Source: Alphaproteobacteria bacterium (GTDB lineage: Bacteria; Pseudomonadota; Alphaproteobacteria; UBA6615). From it: DNA of 14,254 nt. Shown here one piece after another: positions 7,564 through 14,254 of the stretch. Every line of letters begins with the position of its first letter. Within the stretch, counting starts at the first letter, position 1. Under the pieces are notes generated by a model. The model searched no databases, was not told the origin of the DNA, and was given only the letters and a program-made list of their open reading frames with translations. The stretch lies in the NCBI GenBank assembly GCA_013003285.1, contig JABDJY010000049.1, positions 1 through 14,254 on the forward strand, written 5' to 3'. The translations under genes were made by a program, and so were the position numbers.

Positions 7564-7694
7564 TGGCCCGCCGGGAATACAGCGAACGTCACCGCACACA
7601 GCGCGTTAAGAACATTGCGGTATTGATCGGTCTTTTGGCGTTCTGCGTCATTTTCTATGTGGTCTTCATCACGCGGGCGGGATTATTGGGATGA
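7563..7694 (+). CDS. Small membrane protein between ctaB and ctaG (CoxF-like)
   Basis: A 43-residue ORF: a basic N-terminus (MARREYSERHRTQRVKN) followed by one hydrophobic helix (about 18-37) and a short tail. It overlaps the ctaB stop by 1 nt and ends inside the ctaG start (ATGA). It has a strong GGGAGG (7552-7557) 5 nt before the ATG. Coupling on both sides and placement inside the operon argue that it is real. Alphaproteobacterial oxidase operons often have a tiny single-helix protein here, sometimes called CoxF; I identify it from position and topology, not from a motif. With its basic N-terminus it is expected to sit N-in, C-out in the inner membrane. Its role is unknown, and assembly or stability of the oxidase is a guess. 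Confidence 0.8.
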   Translation: MARREYSERHRTQRVKNIAVLIGLLAFCVIFYVVFITRAGLLG

Positions 7695-8305
7695 GTTCGA
7701 ATACTGAAATTCGCCGCCCGCAGCGGCGCAACAGATATGTCTTCGCTGGTTTGGTCGCGCTGGTGCTCGGTATGAATGGTTTTGCCTACGCCACCGTGCC
7801 GGCCTATCGCGCCTTCTGTCAGCAATTCGGCTTCGCCGGAACGCCTTTGGTGGCGTTGACCGCGCCGGGCGACGATGAGGTGCTGGCCGACCGGGAGATC
7901 ACCGTGCGGTTCAACAGCGACATCGAACCGGCTTTGGATTGGCGGTTTAAGCCGGTTCAGCGCTCGATCAAGCTCAATGTCGGCGCTACCGGTTTGGCGT
8001 TCTTCGAGGCGGGCAATCGCCATCCGGAGGCGGTCACCGGCACGGCGACCTTTAATGTGACGCCGCTGAAGGCGGCGCCCTATTTCGTGAAGATCGAGTG
8101 TTTTTGCTTCACCGAGCAGACCTTGGCGCCGGGCGAGACGGCACAGATGCCGGTCACCTTCTTCGTCGACCCCGATATTGCGCTGGATAAGAACCTCGAC
8201 GATGTCGGCACTATTACCCTGAGCTACACATTCTTCCGCAATGAAGAGGCCGATGCGGAGCGTAAATCGGCCCAACTGGCGACCGAAAACCGATCCGTCA
8301 ACTAA
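7691..8305 (+). CDS. ctaG: Cytochrome c oxidase copper-delivery protein CtaG (Cox11)
   Basis: Periplasm-facing copper chaperone that inserts CuB into subunit I. The 204-residue protein has a basic cytoplasmic N-terminus, one anchor helix (about 17-35), and the Cox11 immunoglobulin-like domain. The copper-binding motif CFCF is at 137-140 (Cys137, Cys139, in KIECFCFTEQTL), and the third conserved cysteine, Cys43, sits just after the helix in VPAYRAFCQ. The family segment VTFFVDPDI is also visible. The start overlaps the previous ORF by 4 nt (ATGA), so translation is probably coupled. All functional residues are present; this is the soluble-domain Cox11 family, not the unrelated Bacillus CtaG. 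Confidence 0.96.
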   Translation: MSSNTEIRRPQRRNRYVFAGLVALVLGMNGFAYATVPAYRAFCQQFGFAGTPLVALTAPGDDEVLADREITVRFNSDIEPALDWRFKPVQRSIKLNVGATGLAFFEAGNRHPEAVTGTATFNVTPLKAAPYFVKIECFCFTEQTLAPGETAQMPVTFFVDPDIALDKNLDDVGTITLSYTFFRNEEADAERKSAQLATENRSVN

Positions 8306-8337
8306 GACGACGGATGTGAACGAGCGAGCATCGAGCG

Positions 8338-9174
8338 ATGAGCGAACAGAGCCACGGCAACCACCCCTATCACATGGTCGAACCCAGCAAATGGCCGATC
8401 GTGGGCGCGGTCGGCGCATTTCTGACCATGTTCGGCCTAGTCCTGTTCCTCCATCCCGATACTTTAGGGCCAGGAATGGAATCGTTTTTCGAGACCCTCA
8501 GCCTGTGGGTCATCGCACCCGGCGTGATCGTGACCATGATGACCATGATGGGCTGGTGGCGCGATGTCATCGACGAGGCGACGGTGCAAAAATTGCACAC
8601 CAGTTTCGTGCAACTGGGCCTGCGCTATGGCGTGGCCTTATTCATCGCCTCGGAGGTGATGTTTTTCTCCGCATTCTTCTGGGCCTTCTTCGACGCCAGC
8701 CTGTTCCCCAAGGAGGCGGCGGGCTTTATGTGGCCGCCCGAAGGCATTGAGATATTCGAGCCCTTCGGCCTACCCTTGCTCAACACCGTCATCCTGCTGA
8801 CCTCGGGCTTCACGGTGACCTGGGCGCACCATGATATTCGCGAAGGCAATATGTCTCACGCCGCGCGCATGCTCGGCATATCGGTTGGTCTGGGTTTTCT
8901 GTTCACCCTGTTCCAGATATGGGAATATGCCCACGCGCCGTTCGGTTTCACCGATGGTATCTATCCCTCGACATTCTTCCTGGCCACCGGGTTCCACGGC
9001 TTCCATGTAATCGTCGGCACTCTATTCCTGGCGGTGAATTGGGTGCGCTGCGCCAAGGGTCATTTCGAACCTGAGCACCATTTCGGCTTCGAGGCGGCGG
9101 CCTGGTATTGGCATTTCGTCGACGTTGTGTGGCTGTTCCTGTTCGCCTTCGTCTATGTCTGGACCGCCCTTTAG
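8338..9174 (+). CDS. ctaE: Cytochrome c oxidase subunit III
   Basis: Also called CoxC. It is the third core subunit, with seven membrane helices, and it stabilises subunit I and supports proton uptake into the D-channel. The 278-residue product begins with the typical hydrophilic MSEQSHGNHPYHMVEPSKWP. It contains the conserved glutamate motif ASEVMFFSAFFWAFFD (104-119, Glu106), the WAHHDIREGN segment (162-171), GFHGFHVIVGT (218-228), and the C-terminal AAAWYWHFVDVVWLFLF (253-269). The Shine-Dalgarno region is weak (purine-rich GAGCGAGC further upstream), so expression may depend on operon context. It follows ctaG after 32 nt and precedes a DUF983 gene after 11 nt. Confidence 0.97.
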   Translation: MSEQSHGNHPYHMVEPSKWPIVGAVGAFLTMFGLVLFLHPDTLGPGMESFFETLSLWVIAPGVIVTMMTMMGWWRDVIDEATVQKLHTSFVQLGLRYGVALFIASEVMFFSAFFWAFFDASLFPKEAAGFMWPPEGIEIFEPFGLPLLNTVILLTSGFTVTWAHHDIREGNMSHAARMLGISVGLGFLFTLFQIWEYAHAPFGFTDGIYPSTFFLATGFHGFHVIVGTLFLAVNWVRCAKGHFEPEHHFGFEAAAWYWHFVDVVWLFLFAFVYVWTAL

Positions 9175-9185
9175 GGCCCACGCCC

Positions 9186-9551
9186 TTGGCCGATTATTAC
9201 CCCCGCCTTTCCAGTGTCGCGACCGGGTTGCGCTGCGCCTGTCCGCGCTGTGGCAAAGGCCGGCTCTATCAAGGTCTGCTGACCCTCCGCGACACCTGCG
9301 ATAAGTGCGGGCTGGACCTGTCGCGCCTCAACGCGGAAGACGGCGCGGCGTTTTTCATCATTGTCGTTTATTCCGCAATCATCATTCCGCTCGCCCTATG
9401 GGTTGAGTTTGCCTTCAAGCCGCCGCTCTGGGTGCATCTCCTGATCTGGATTCCGGTGATCCTGGGCGGCGCCATCGCCCTGATGCGCCCCTTGAAGGCG
9501 TGGCTGGTGGCGCAGCACTACAAGCACAATGTCGACGACTATAACCAGTAG
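9186..9551 (+). CDS. DUF983 zinc-ribbon membrane protein
   Basis: A 121-residue protein of the DUF983 family, commonly located between ctaE and SURF1 in alphaproteobacteria. The N-terminal cytosolic-looking part contains two CxxC knuckles (CPRC at 19-22, CDKC at 38-41), which should bind one zinc or another thiophilic metal, plus Cys17. The family segment GLDLSRLNAEDG (42-53) precedes two hydrophobic helices (about 54-76 and 80-102). I place the start at a TTG (9186), 11 nt after the ctaE stop, with AGGG just upstream; an ATG-only start would lie far inside ctaE. Its function is not established; the context suggests a role in oxidase maturation. The next gene begins 2 nt after its stop. Confidence 0.85.
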   Translation: MADYYPRLSSVATGLRCACPRCGKGRLYQGLLTLRDTCDKCGLDLSRLNAEDGAAFFIIVVYSAIIIPLALWVEFAFKPPLWVHLLIWIPVILGGAIALMRPLKAWLVAQHYKHNVDDYNQ

Positions 9552-9553
9552 CC

Positions 9554-10252
9554 GTGACCTTTAAGCCGACATTGGGGGCCACCGTCGCGGCGGCACTCGC
9601 CGTGCTCATCCTCATCGGCCTGGGAACCTGGCAGCTCGACCGGCGCGAGTGGAAGAGCCAAGTGATCGAGTCCCGGGCCCAACGCGTTACCGCGCCTGCC
9701 ATGACTTTTCTGGATATCGGCGATGTCGATACCGCTGAATACCGGCCTGTTCGCCTTACCGGCCGCTACCGGGTCGGTGATAGCATCAAGTTGCTCAGTC
9801 GCACCCGCGCCGGCAAACCGGGATATCACATCGTTACACCGTTCGAGATTGACGGTGCCGCCCGGGTTGTTCTGGTAGATCGTGGCTGGGTGCCGGTCGA
9901 TCGCGACCCGGATATCGCCGTGGCGCCAGATGGTCTCATCGAGATTGAAGGGTTTGTGCGCCGGTTCGAAATACCGAACCGCTTCACACCGGACAACGAC
10001 CCCGTTGCGGGCGACTGGTTTTACCTCGATGGTGACCAGTTGGCGTCGGCATTGAATTTAGATGTCGCACCTATCTATGTTCAACTGGCGCCTGATGCGG
10101 CTCCGCCAGGGGCCTATCCGCAAGGTGACGTCCCCAATGTCGCGCTGCGCAATCCCCATCTGCAATATGCCGTCACCTGGTACGCCCTTGCCCTGGTGCT
10201 GCTGGTTATCTATGTGATTTTTCACGCCCGACGCCGGGTGGGAGAGGATTAA
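9554..10252 (+). CDS. SURF1-family cytochrome oxidase assembly protein
   Basis: The bacterial homologue of SURF1/Shy1, which in Paracoccus-type bacteria binds heme a and supports its insertion into subunit I. The 232-residue product has the standard hairpin layout: an N-terminal helix (about 8-25) followed by GTWQLDRREWK (24-34), a periplasmic domain with KPGYHIVTPFEIDG (88-101) and VVLVDRGWVP (105-114), and a C-terminal helix (about 205-226) preceded by NPHLQYAVTWYALA (200-213). It starts with GTG, 2 nt after the DUF983 stop. It closes the recognised oxidase block; the M32 peptidase gene begins 7 nt later, so the transcript may continue. Confidence 0.95.
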   Translation: MTFKPTLGATVAAALAVLILIGLGTWQLDRREWKSQVIESRAQRVTAPAMTFLDIGDVDTAEYRPVRLTGRYRVGDSIKLLSRTRAGKPGYHIVTPFEIDGAARVVLVDRGWVPVDRDPDIAVAPDGLIEIEGFVRRFEIPNRFTPDNDPVAGDWFYLDGDQLASALNLDVAPIYVQLAPDAAPPGAYPQGDVPNVALRNPHLQYAVTWYALALVLLVIYVIFHARRRVGED

Positions 10253-10259
10253 CGGGCCC

Positions 10260-11753
10260 ATGTCATCGAATTCAGCCTACGAAGATCTGGCGGTGCGGTT
10301 TCACCGCATCGGTGTGATCGGGGACGCGTTGGGCATCCTCCATTGGGACCAGGCGACCCTGATGCCCGACGGCAGTGCGCCGGCCCGCGCCGAGCAGCTC
10401 GCGACCCTGAGCGTGCTGCGCCACGAAATGCTCACCCAGCCCGAGATCGGCGATCTGCTCGAGGCGAGCGGAGAGGGCGCGGGGGACGATTGGCTGCCGG
10501 CCAATCTGCGCGAGATGCGCCGCACCTATCTGCACGCCACCGCGGTGCCGGCCGATCTGGTGGATGCGCGCTCGCGCGCCAACGCCGCCTGCGAGATGGA
10601 ATGGCGCAGTGCGCGAACCGATAATGACTATAAGCGCCTGCTGCCCAGCTTGGAGGAGGTTTTGCGGCTGGTGCGAGAGGTGGCGGCGGCGAAGTCCGAC
10701 GCGCTGGGCCTGTCGCCCTATGACGCCTTGCTCGATTCTTACGAGCCCGGGGCCCGCAGCGCCGCGATTGACGTTATATTTGAAAATCACGCGGCCTTCC
10801 TGCCGGGTTTTCTGGCCGAGGTTTTAGAATTCCAAGCCAGCCTACCCGCGCCGGTAGCCCCGCAGGGACCGTTCCCCATCGAGACCCAGCGTGCCCTGGG
10901 CCGACAGCTGATGCGCACGGTCGGTTTCGATTTCAAGCGCGGCCGCTTGGACGTCAGCCATCATCCGTTTTGCGGCGGCAGCAGCGGCGATATTCGCATC
11001 ACCACGCGCTATGACGAGGCGGATTTCACCTCGTCCCTGATGGGCGTTCTGCACGAGACCGGCCACGCCATGTACGAGCTCGGCCTGCCCGAAGCGTGGC
11101 GCTATCAGCCGGTCGGCGGCGCGTTGGGCATGGCGATCCATGAGAGCCAGTCGCTGCTGGTGGAGATGCAGGTTTGCCGCTCGCGAACCTTCCTGACCTA
11201 CGCCGCCCCGTTGATGCAAAAGGCCTTCGACGGCAGCGGTCCGACCTGGGAATTGGATAATCTCTACCGGCTCTACACCAAGGTCGAGCCCGGTTTTATC
11301 CGCGTCGACGCCGACGAGGTCACCTATCCGGCCCATATCATTCTGCGCTATCGCCTTGAGCGCGCGCTGATCGGTGGCGATCTCAGCCTGGCCGATTTGC
11401 CGGGGGCGTGGAACGACGGCATGAAGGCGCTGCTGGGTATCATGCCACCCGATGATGCCCTGGGTTGTCTGCAGGATGTGCACTGGCCGGGCGGCGATTT
11501 CGGCTATTTCCCCACCTACACCATGGGCGCCATCGCCGCCGCCCAGCTCTACGCCGCTGCTCGCCGCGATGTGCCCGATTTGGAGGCGAATATATCCAAG
11601 GGTGACTTCGCCCCCCTCATGGCGTGGCTGCGCACCCACGTCCATTCGCAAGGTTCGCGGGTGACCGGCGATGCGCTACTGACAGCGGCCACCGGCACGC
11701 CGCTCGACCTGGCCGGGTTCCAAAGCCATCTGCGCGAACGGTATTTAAGCTAA
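10260..11753 (+). CDS. Metallocarboxypeptidase, family M32 (Taq carboxypeptidase type)
   Basis: A cytosolic zinc exopeptidase that removes C-terminal residues from peptides. The 497-residue length is standard. All family signatures are present: HPF (235-237), DIRITTRY (244-251), the zinc motif HETGH (265-269; ligands His265 and His269, catalytic Glu266), HES with the third ligand Glu295 (294-296), IRVDAD (347-352) and GCLQDVHW (402-409). The ATG at 10260 has GGAGAGG (10241-10247) a little far upstream. It lies 7 nt after the SURF1 gene on the same strand and so may share the oxidase transcript, although no link to oxidase biogenesis is known. Assignment to M32 is firm; substrate preference is unknown. 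Confidence 0.95.
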   Translation: MSSNSAYEDLAVRFHRIGVIGDALGILHWDQATLMPDGSAPARAEQLATLSVLRHEMLTQPEIGDLLEASGEGAGDDWLPANLREMRRTYLHATAVPADLVDARSRANAACEMEWRSARTDNDYKRLLPSLEEVLRLVREVAAAKSDALGLSPYDALLDSYEPGARSAAIDVIFENHAAFLPGFLAEVLEFQASLPAPVAPQGPFPIETQRALGRQLMRTVGFDFKRGRLDVSHHPFCGGSSGDIRITTRYDEADFTSSLMGVLHETGHAMYELGLPEAWRYQPVGGALGMAIHESQSLLVEMQVCRSRTFLTYAAPLMQKAFDGSGPTWELDNLYRLYTKVEPGFIRVDADEVTYPAHIILRYRLERALIGGDLSLADLPGAWNDGMKALLGIMPPDDALGCLQDVHWPGGDFGYFPTYTMGAIAAAQLYAAARRDVPDLEANISKGDFAPLMAWLRTHVHSQGSRVTGDALLTAATGTPLDLAGFQSHLRERYLS

Positions 11754-11788
11754 TGCATAACGTGCCTTTATGCTGTTCCGATAATCAT

Positions 11789-11793
11789 AGGTG
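11789..11793 (+). promoter_or_regulatory. Ribosome binding site favouring ATG 11803 for the orphan ORF
   Basis: AGGTG sits 9 nt before ATG 11803. The alternative GTG at 11791 lies within this motif and has no purine-rich site of its own at the right distance. Confidence 0.45.
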
Positions 11794-11802
11794 TCTCACC
11801 AA

Positions 11803-12192
11803 ATGAATGACGACGACGAAGGCGTATTGGTGAGTTTCACCACACAAAAAGTGGACGAGCAAAAGCCCGACTCAATAGCTCCGTTGGAAATTGAGCACCA
11901 GGTAGACGAGGTAATAGTCGATGGTAAGCTGGAGCAGCAGTACAACCACTTTGTGTACCATTTCGAGAATGGAGAAGCTTATTGTTGGGCGCGCGCCTAC
12001 ACCGAGCATATTGACGAAGTGAGCATATTTGGGCCGTTCATTAGTCGCGAAAGTCTGGATTCAGCTGATGCACCTGAATTCTACAATGACATTCTGGAAT
12101 ATTTGAAAAGGCGATTCGGTCGGATCGACGCCCTGGGCGAAGAAGGCTACGAAACTGTGTGGCAACATCCCAATTTTATTGAACTCGACTAG
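11803..12192 (+). CDS. Acidic hypothetical protein of unusual base composition
   Basis: A 129-residue protein I do not recognise. It is strongly acidic: by hand count about 30 Asp+Glu against 9 Lys+Arg, with the basic residues clustered in LKRRFGR (101-107). There is no signal peptide or membrane helix, and one cysteine (Cys61). The middle (QQYNHFVYHFENGEAYCWAR, 45-64) is aromatic-rich and may form a beta sheet; the part from about 91 (PEFYNDILEYLKRRFG) looks helical. The coding region is about 48 % GC by hand count, whereas a sampled stretch of the upstream M32 gene is near 70 %. This suggests recent acquisition or a lineage-specific gene. It sits 49 nt after the M32 gene and 95 nt before thrC. 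GATAAT at 11780-11785 resembles a -10 box but has no good -35 partner. It may be cytosolic; no function is proposed. Confidence 0.7.
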   Translation: MNDDDEGVLVSFTTQKVDEQKPDSIAPLEIEHQVDEVIVDGKLEQQYNHFVYHFENGEAYCWARAYTEHIDEVSIFGPFISRESLDSADAPEFYNDILEYLKRRFGRIDALGEEGYETVWQHPNFIELD

Positions 12193-12272
12193 TTGATTTC
12201 GCTCCGGATATTCCGACCCATTGACGACCGCTTGTGACGCTGCTGCCCATTGGATAGGTTAGCGCGCCCAAC

Positions 12273-12278
12273 GAGGAG
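12273..12278 (+). promoter_or_regulatory. Ribosome binding site fixing the GTG start of thrC
   Basis: GAGGAG, 9 nt before GTG 12288. The protein N-terminus it gives (MRYISTRG) matches the usual threonine synthase beginning, so the non-ATG start is well supported. Confidence 0.7.
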
Positions 12279-12287
12279 CGGTTTTAC

Positions 12288-13685
12288 GTGCGCTATATCA
12301 GTACCCGAGGCGCGGCGCCGGCGCTGGATTTCGAGGACGTCGTGCTGACCGGCCTTGCCCGCGACGGCGGCCTCTATATCCCCGATCAATGGTCGCCGAT
12401 CTCGCCCGACGATATCCGCGGGTTTGCGGATGCAGGCTATGCTGACTGCGCCTTTCGGGTGATGCGCCCCTATATCGACGGGGCCTGTATCGACGATGCG
12501 GATCTGCGCGCGCTGATCGGCAAAACCTATGCGGTGTTCGACGATCCTGCCGTGGCGCCCCTGCGCCGGCTCGATGATGACACCTGGCTGCTCGAACTGT
12601 TCCATGGCCCGACCCTGGCCTTCAAAGACTTCGCCCTGCAGTTCTTGGGCCGCATGTTCGAGCATATTCTGGCCAAGCGCGCGCAGCGCATCACCATTGT
12701 CGGCGCCACCTCGGGCGATACCGGCTCGGCGGCAATCGAGGCGTGCAAGGGCCGCAATAATCTCGATATCTTCATGCTGCATCCGGCCGGCCGCGTGTCG
12801 GACGTGCAGCGCCGTCAGATGACGACGGTGTTGGCGCCGAACGTCCACAATATCGCCATCGAGGGCACCTTCGACGACTGCCAGGATCTGGTCAAAGGCA
12901 TGTTCAACGATGAGGGTTTTCGCGACGCGCTGAACCTGTCGGCGGTGAACTCGATCAACTGGGCGCGGGTGATGGCGCAGATCGTTTATTACTTCACCGC
13001 TGCGGCCAAACTGGGCACGGCCGATCCGATTTCTTTTGTCGTGCCGACGGGTAATTTCGGCAATGTCTATGCCGGCTATGCGGCCCACCAAATGGGCCTG
13101 TCCGATGCCAAGCTGATCGTGGCGTCGAACCAGAACGATATCCTGACCCGGTTCTTCGAGGCCGGCGATATGTCGATCGCGCCGGTCCGCCCATCCTACT
13201 CGCCGAGCATGGATATCCAGATTTCGAGTAACTTCGAGCGCCTGCTGTTCGATCTGTTCGACCGGGACGGCGCCGCCGTCGCCGAGGCCATCGGTAAGTT
13301 CCGCGAGAGCGGTACGCTGCCGGATGGCGCGCGGCTGAAGGCGGCGGCGGGGGCGGTTTTTTCGGGATTCCGTACGGTCGATGCCGACACGCTGGTGACC
13401 ATTCGCGAGACCCATGCAGCCAATGGCATTTTGCTCGACCCCCATACCGCGGTTGGGCTCGGTGCCGCGCGGCAGATGGTGCCCGATGGGACCCAGCGCA
13501 TCGTGCTGGCCACGGCCCATCCGGCGAAGTTCCCCGACGCCGTGGAGAAGGCGACCGGCGTCCGGCCCGAATTACCTGCCCATTTAGCCGATCTGTTCGA
13601 CCGGGAAGAGCGCTGCGACACCCTCGCCAACGACCTTGCAACCGTGCAATCTTATGTGCGAGACAAGGCGCCTGTAGTGGCTTAA
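12288..13685 (+). CDS. thrC: Threonine synthase
   Basis: PLP-dependent cytosolic enzyme that converts O-phospho-L-homoserine to threonine and phosphate, the last step of threonine synthesis. The 465-residue product begins with the family's YxSTRG motif (3-8). It carries the PLP lysine Lys113 in FHGPTLAFKDFALQFLG, the phosphate-binding GATSGDTGSAA (139-149), SAVNSINWARVMAQ, and PTGNFGNVYAGY. Near the end, LATAHPAKFPDAV is typical of the longer proteobacterial/fungal subclass. It starts with GTG after a strong GAGGAG. A weak promoter is possible upstream (TTGTGA 12232-12237, 17 nt, TAGGTT 12255-12260), so it need not depend on the oxidase operon. No homoserine kinase gene is adjacent within the window. 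Confidence 0.96.
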   Translation: MRYISTRGAAPALDFEDVVLTGLARDGGLYIPDQWSPISPDDIRGFADAGYADCAFRVMRPYIDGACIDDADLRALIGKTYAVFDDPAVAPLRRLDDDTWLLELFHGPTLAFKDFALQFLGRMFEHILAKRAQRITIVGATSGDTGSAAIEACKGRNNLDIFMLHPAGRVSDVQRRQMTTVLAPNVHNIAIEGTFDDCQDLVKGMFNDEGFRDALNLSAVNSINWARVMAQIVYYFTAAAKLGTADPISFVVPTGNFGNVYAGYAAHQMGLSDAKLIVASNQNDILTRFFEAGDMSIAPVRPSYSPSMDIQISSNFERLLFDLFDRDGAAVAEAIGKFRESGTLPDGARLKAAAGAVFSGFRTVDADTLVTIRETHAANGILLDPHTAVGLGAARQMVPDGTQRIVLATAHPAKFPDAVEKATGVRPELPAHLADLFDREERCDTLANDLATVQSYVRDKAPVVA

Positions 13686-13708
13686 ATACCATCTAAGGCT
13701 TTGATTTT

Positions 13709-14254
13709 ATGCGTGATATTCAGATAAGCACATTGGCGAACGGATTGCGGGTGGTGACCGACCGTATGCCGACGGTCGAATCCGTCTCGCTGGGTGTCTG
13801 GGTACGCGCCGGCACGCGCTACGAACTGCCCCAGGTGAATGGGGTCGCCCATCTGCTCGAGCATATGATTTTCAAGGGTACCGAGCGGCGCAGCGCGCGC
13901 GAGATCGCCGAGGAAATCGAAGCGGTCGGCGGCAGCATAAATGCCTATACCTCGCGCGAGACCACCGCCTATTACGCCAAAGTGTTGAAAGACGATACGC
14001 CGCTCGCCCTCGATGTGCTGGCCGACATTGTGCAGCATTCGGTGGTCGATGATGTGGAACTGGGCCGCGAGCGCTCGGTGGTCTTGCAGGAAATCGGCCA
14101 GGCCCACGATACGCCCGACGATGTGGTGTTCGACCATTTCCAATCCACCGCCTTTCCCGATCAACCTCTGGGCCGGCCGGTATTGGGCAAGTCGGAAATC
14201 GTCGGCAGCCTGTCGCGCGATTCCATCGTCGGCTTCCGCGACGAGCATTACCGC
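13709..14254 (+). CDS. M16-family zinc peptidase (processing-peptidase-like), C-terminus outside window
   Basis: The first 182 residues of a pitrilysin-family (M16B) protease related to the beta subunit of mitochondrial processing peptidase. The inverted zinc motif HLLEH is at 48-52 (ligands His48 and His52, catalytic Glu51), and Glu128 in VVLQEIG is at the distance expected for the third ligand, so the visible half is catalytically complete. Other family segments are LANGLRVVTD (9-18), GVWVRAGTRYE (29-39), FKGTERRSA (55-63), INAYTSRETTAYY (77-89) and the FPDQPLGRPVLG segment. Full-length relatives have about 420 residues, so the rest continues to the right. The gene follows thrC by 23 nt with AAGG 10 nt before the ATG; thrC followed by an M16 peptidase is a common alphaproteobacterial pair. 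Confidence 0.94.
   Translation, partial: MRDIQISTLANGLRVVTDRMPTVESVSLGVWVRAGTRYELPQVNGVAHLLEHMIFKGTERRSAREIAEEIEAVGGSINAYTSRETTAYYAKVLKDDTPLALDVLADIVQHSVVDDVELGRERSVVLQEIGQAHDTPDDVVFDHFQSTAFPDQPLGRPVLGKSEIVGSLSRDSIVGFRDEHYR

Noticed and set aside
6816..7694. A 292-codon plus-strand frame covering most of ctaB
   Set aside because: Only its last 43 codons (from 7563) look real; the rest is an out-of-frame reading of ctaB, so only the short ORF was kept.
7655..8419. A 254-codon minus-strand frame across ctaG
   Set aside because: It is antisense to a complete Cox11 protein with intact copper ligands and spans a gene boundary; its composition is typical of a shadow frame.
9173..10259. GGGCCC just before both the DUF983 and the M32 starts
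   Set aside because: A 6-bp GC palindrome seen twice is expected by chance in DNA of this composition, and relatives would be needed to show more.
10842..11651. A 269-codon minus-strand frame within the M32 peptidase gene
   Set aside because: The sense frame carries every M32 signature; the antisense product has no recognisable domain.
12189..13520. A 443-codon open frame on the minus strand opposite thrC
   Set aside because: It is the shadow of thrC in GC-rich DNA: low-complexity, Arg/His/Gly-rich, no known fold, and the sense strand encodes an unambiguous threonine synthase.
1..14254. CRISPR arrays, tRNA or rRNA genes, insertion sequences, phage or toxin-antitoxin modules
   Set aside because: No regularly spaced repeats, cloverleaf, transposase or integrase frames or terminal repeats were found by reading; all large frames are assigned to other functions.

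Overview
This window looks like chromosome from an alphaproteobacterium. It is GC-rich, roughly 60-70 % in the genes I sampled by hand. It carries the alphaproteobacterial aa3-type cytochrome c oxidase order (coxB-ctaD-ctaB-small membrane ORF-ctaG-ctaE-DUF983-SURF1), followed by a threonine synthase and a mitochondrial-processing-peptidase-like M16 protease. A Rhodospirillales-like or related lineage is plausible, but I cannot fix the order or genus from this sequence.

Left arm, minus strand (1-3686). tldD encodes a TldD metalloprotease subunit. Downstream of it lies an emrA/emrB-type efflux pair: a HlyD-family membrane-fusion protein overlapping by 20 bp a 14-TM-class (DHA2) MFS transporter, whose C-terminal end is outside the window.

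Divergent control region (3687-4057). This 371-bp stretch has no convincing gene. It separates tldD from the oxidase operon and holds a reasonable tldD promoter and the ribosome binding site that fixes the coxB start.

Oxidase operon, plus strand (4058-10252). CoxB (CuA subunit), CtaD (heme a / heme a3-CuB subunit) and CtaE (subunit III) are the catalytic core. CtaB makes heme O, the precursor of heme A. CtaG (Cox11) delivers copper to CuB, SURF1 helps heme a insertion, and two small membrane proteins (a 43-aa CoxF-like protein and a zinc-ribbon DUF983 protein) are probable assembly accessories. The genes are tightly packed with short gaps or 2-4 nt overlaps, so they are probably cotranscribed. 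Heme A synthase (ctaA) is absent and must lie elsewhere.

Right arm, plus strand (10260-14254). An M32 carboxypeptidase (Taq family) follows SURF1 closely. Next come an unrecognised, acidic, markedly AT-richer 129-aa gene, thrC, and the N-terminal 182 residues of an M16 peptidase with an intact zinc site.

I found no CRISPR array, tRNA, rRNA, insertion sequence or phage gene. Most of the window is core metabolism. The least explained elements are the acidic orphan ORF at 11803-12192, the DUF983 protein, the 43-aa ORF, and a DHA2 transporter lacking the usual TM1 aspartate. I see no clear sign of an entirely new multi-gene system.
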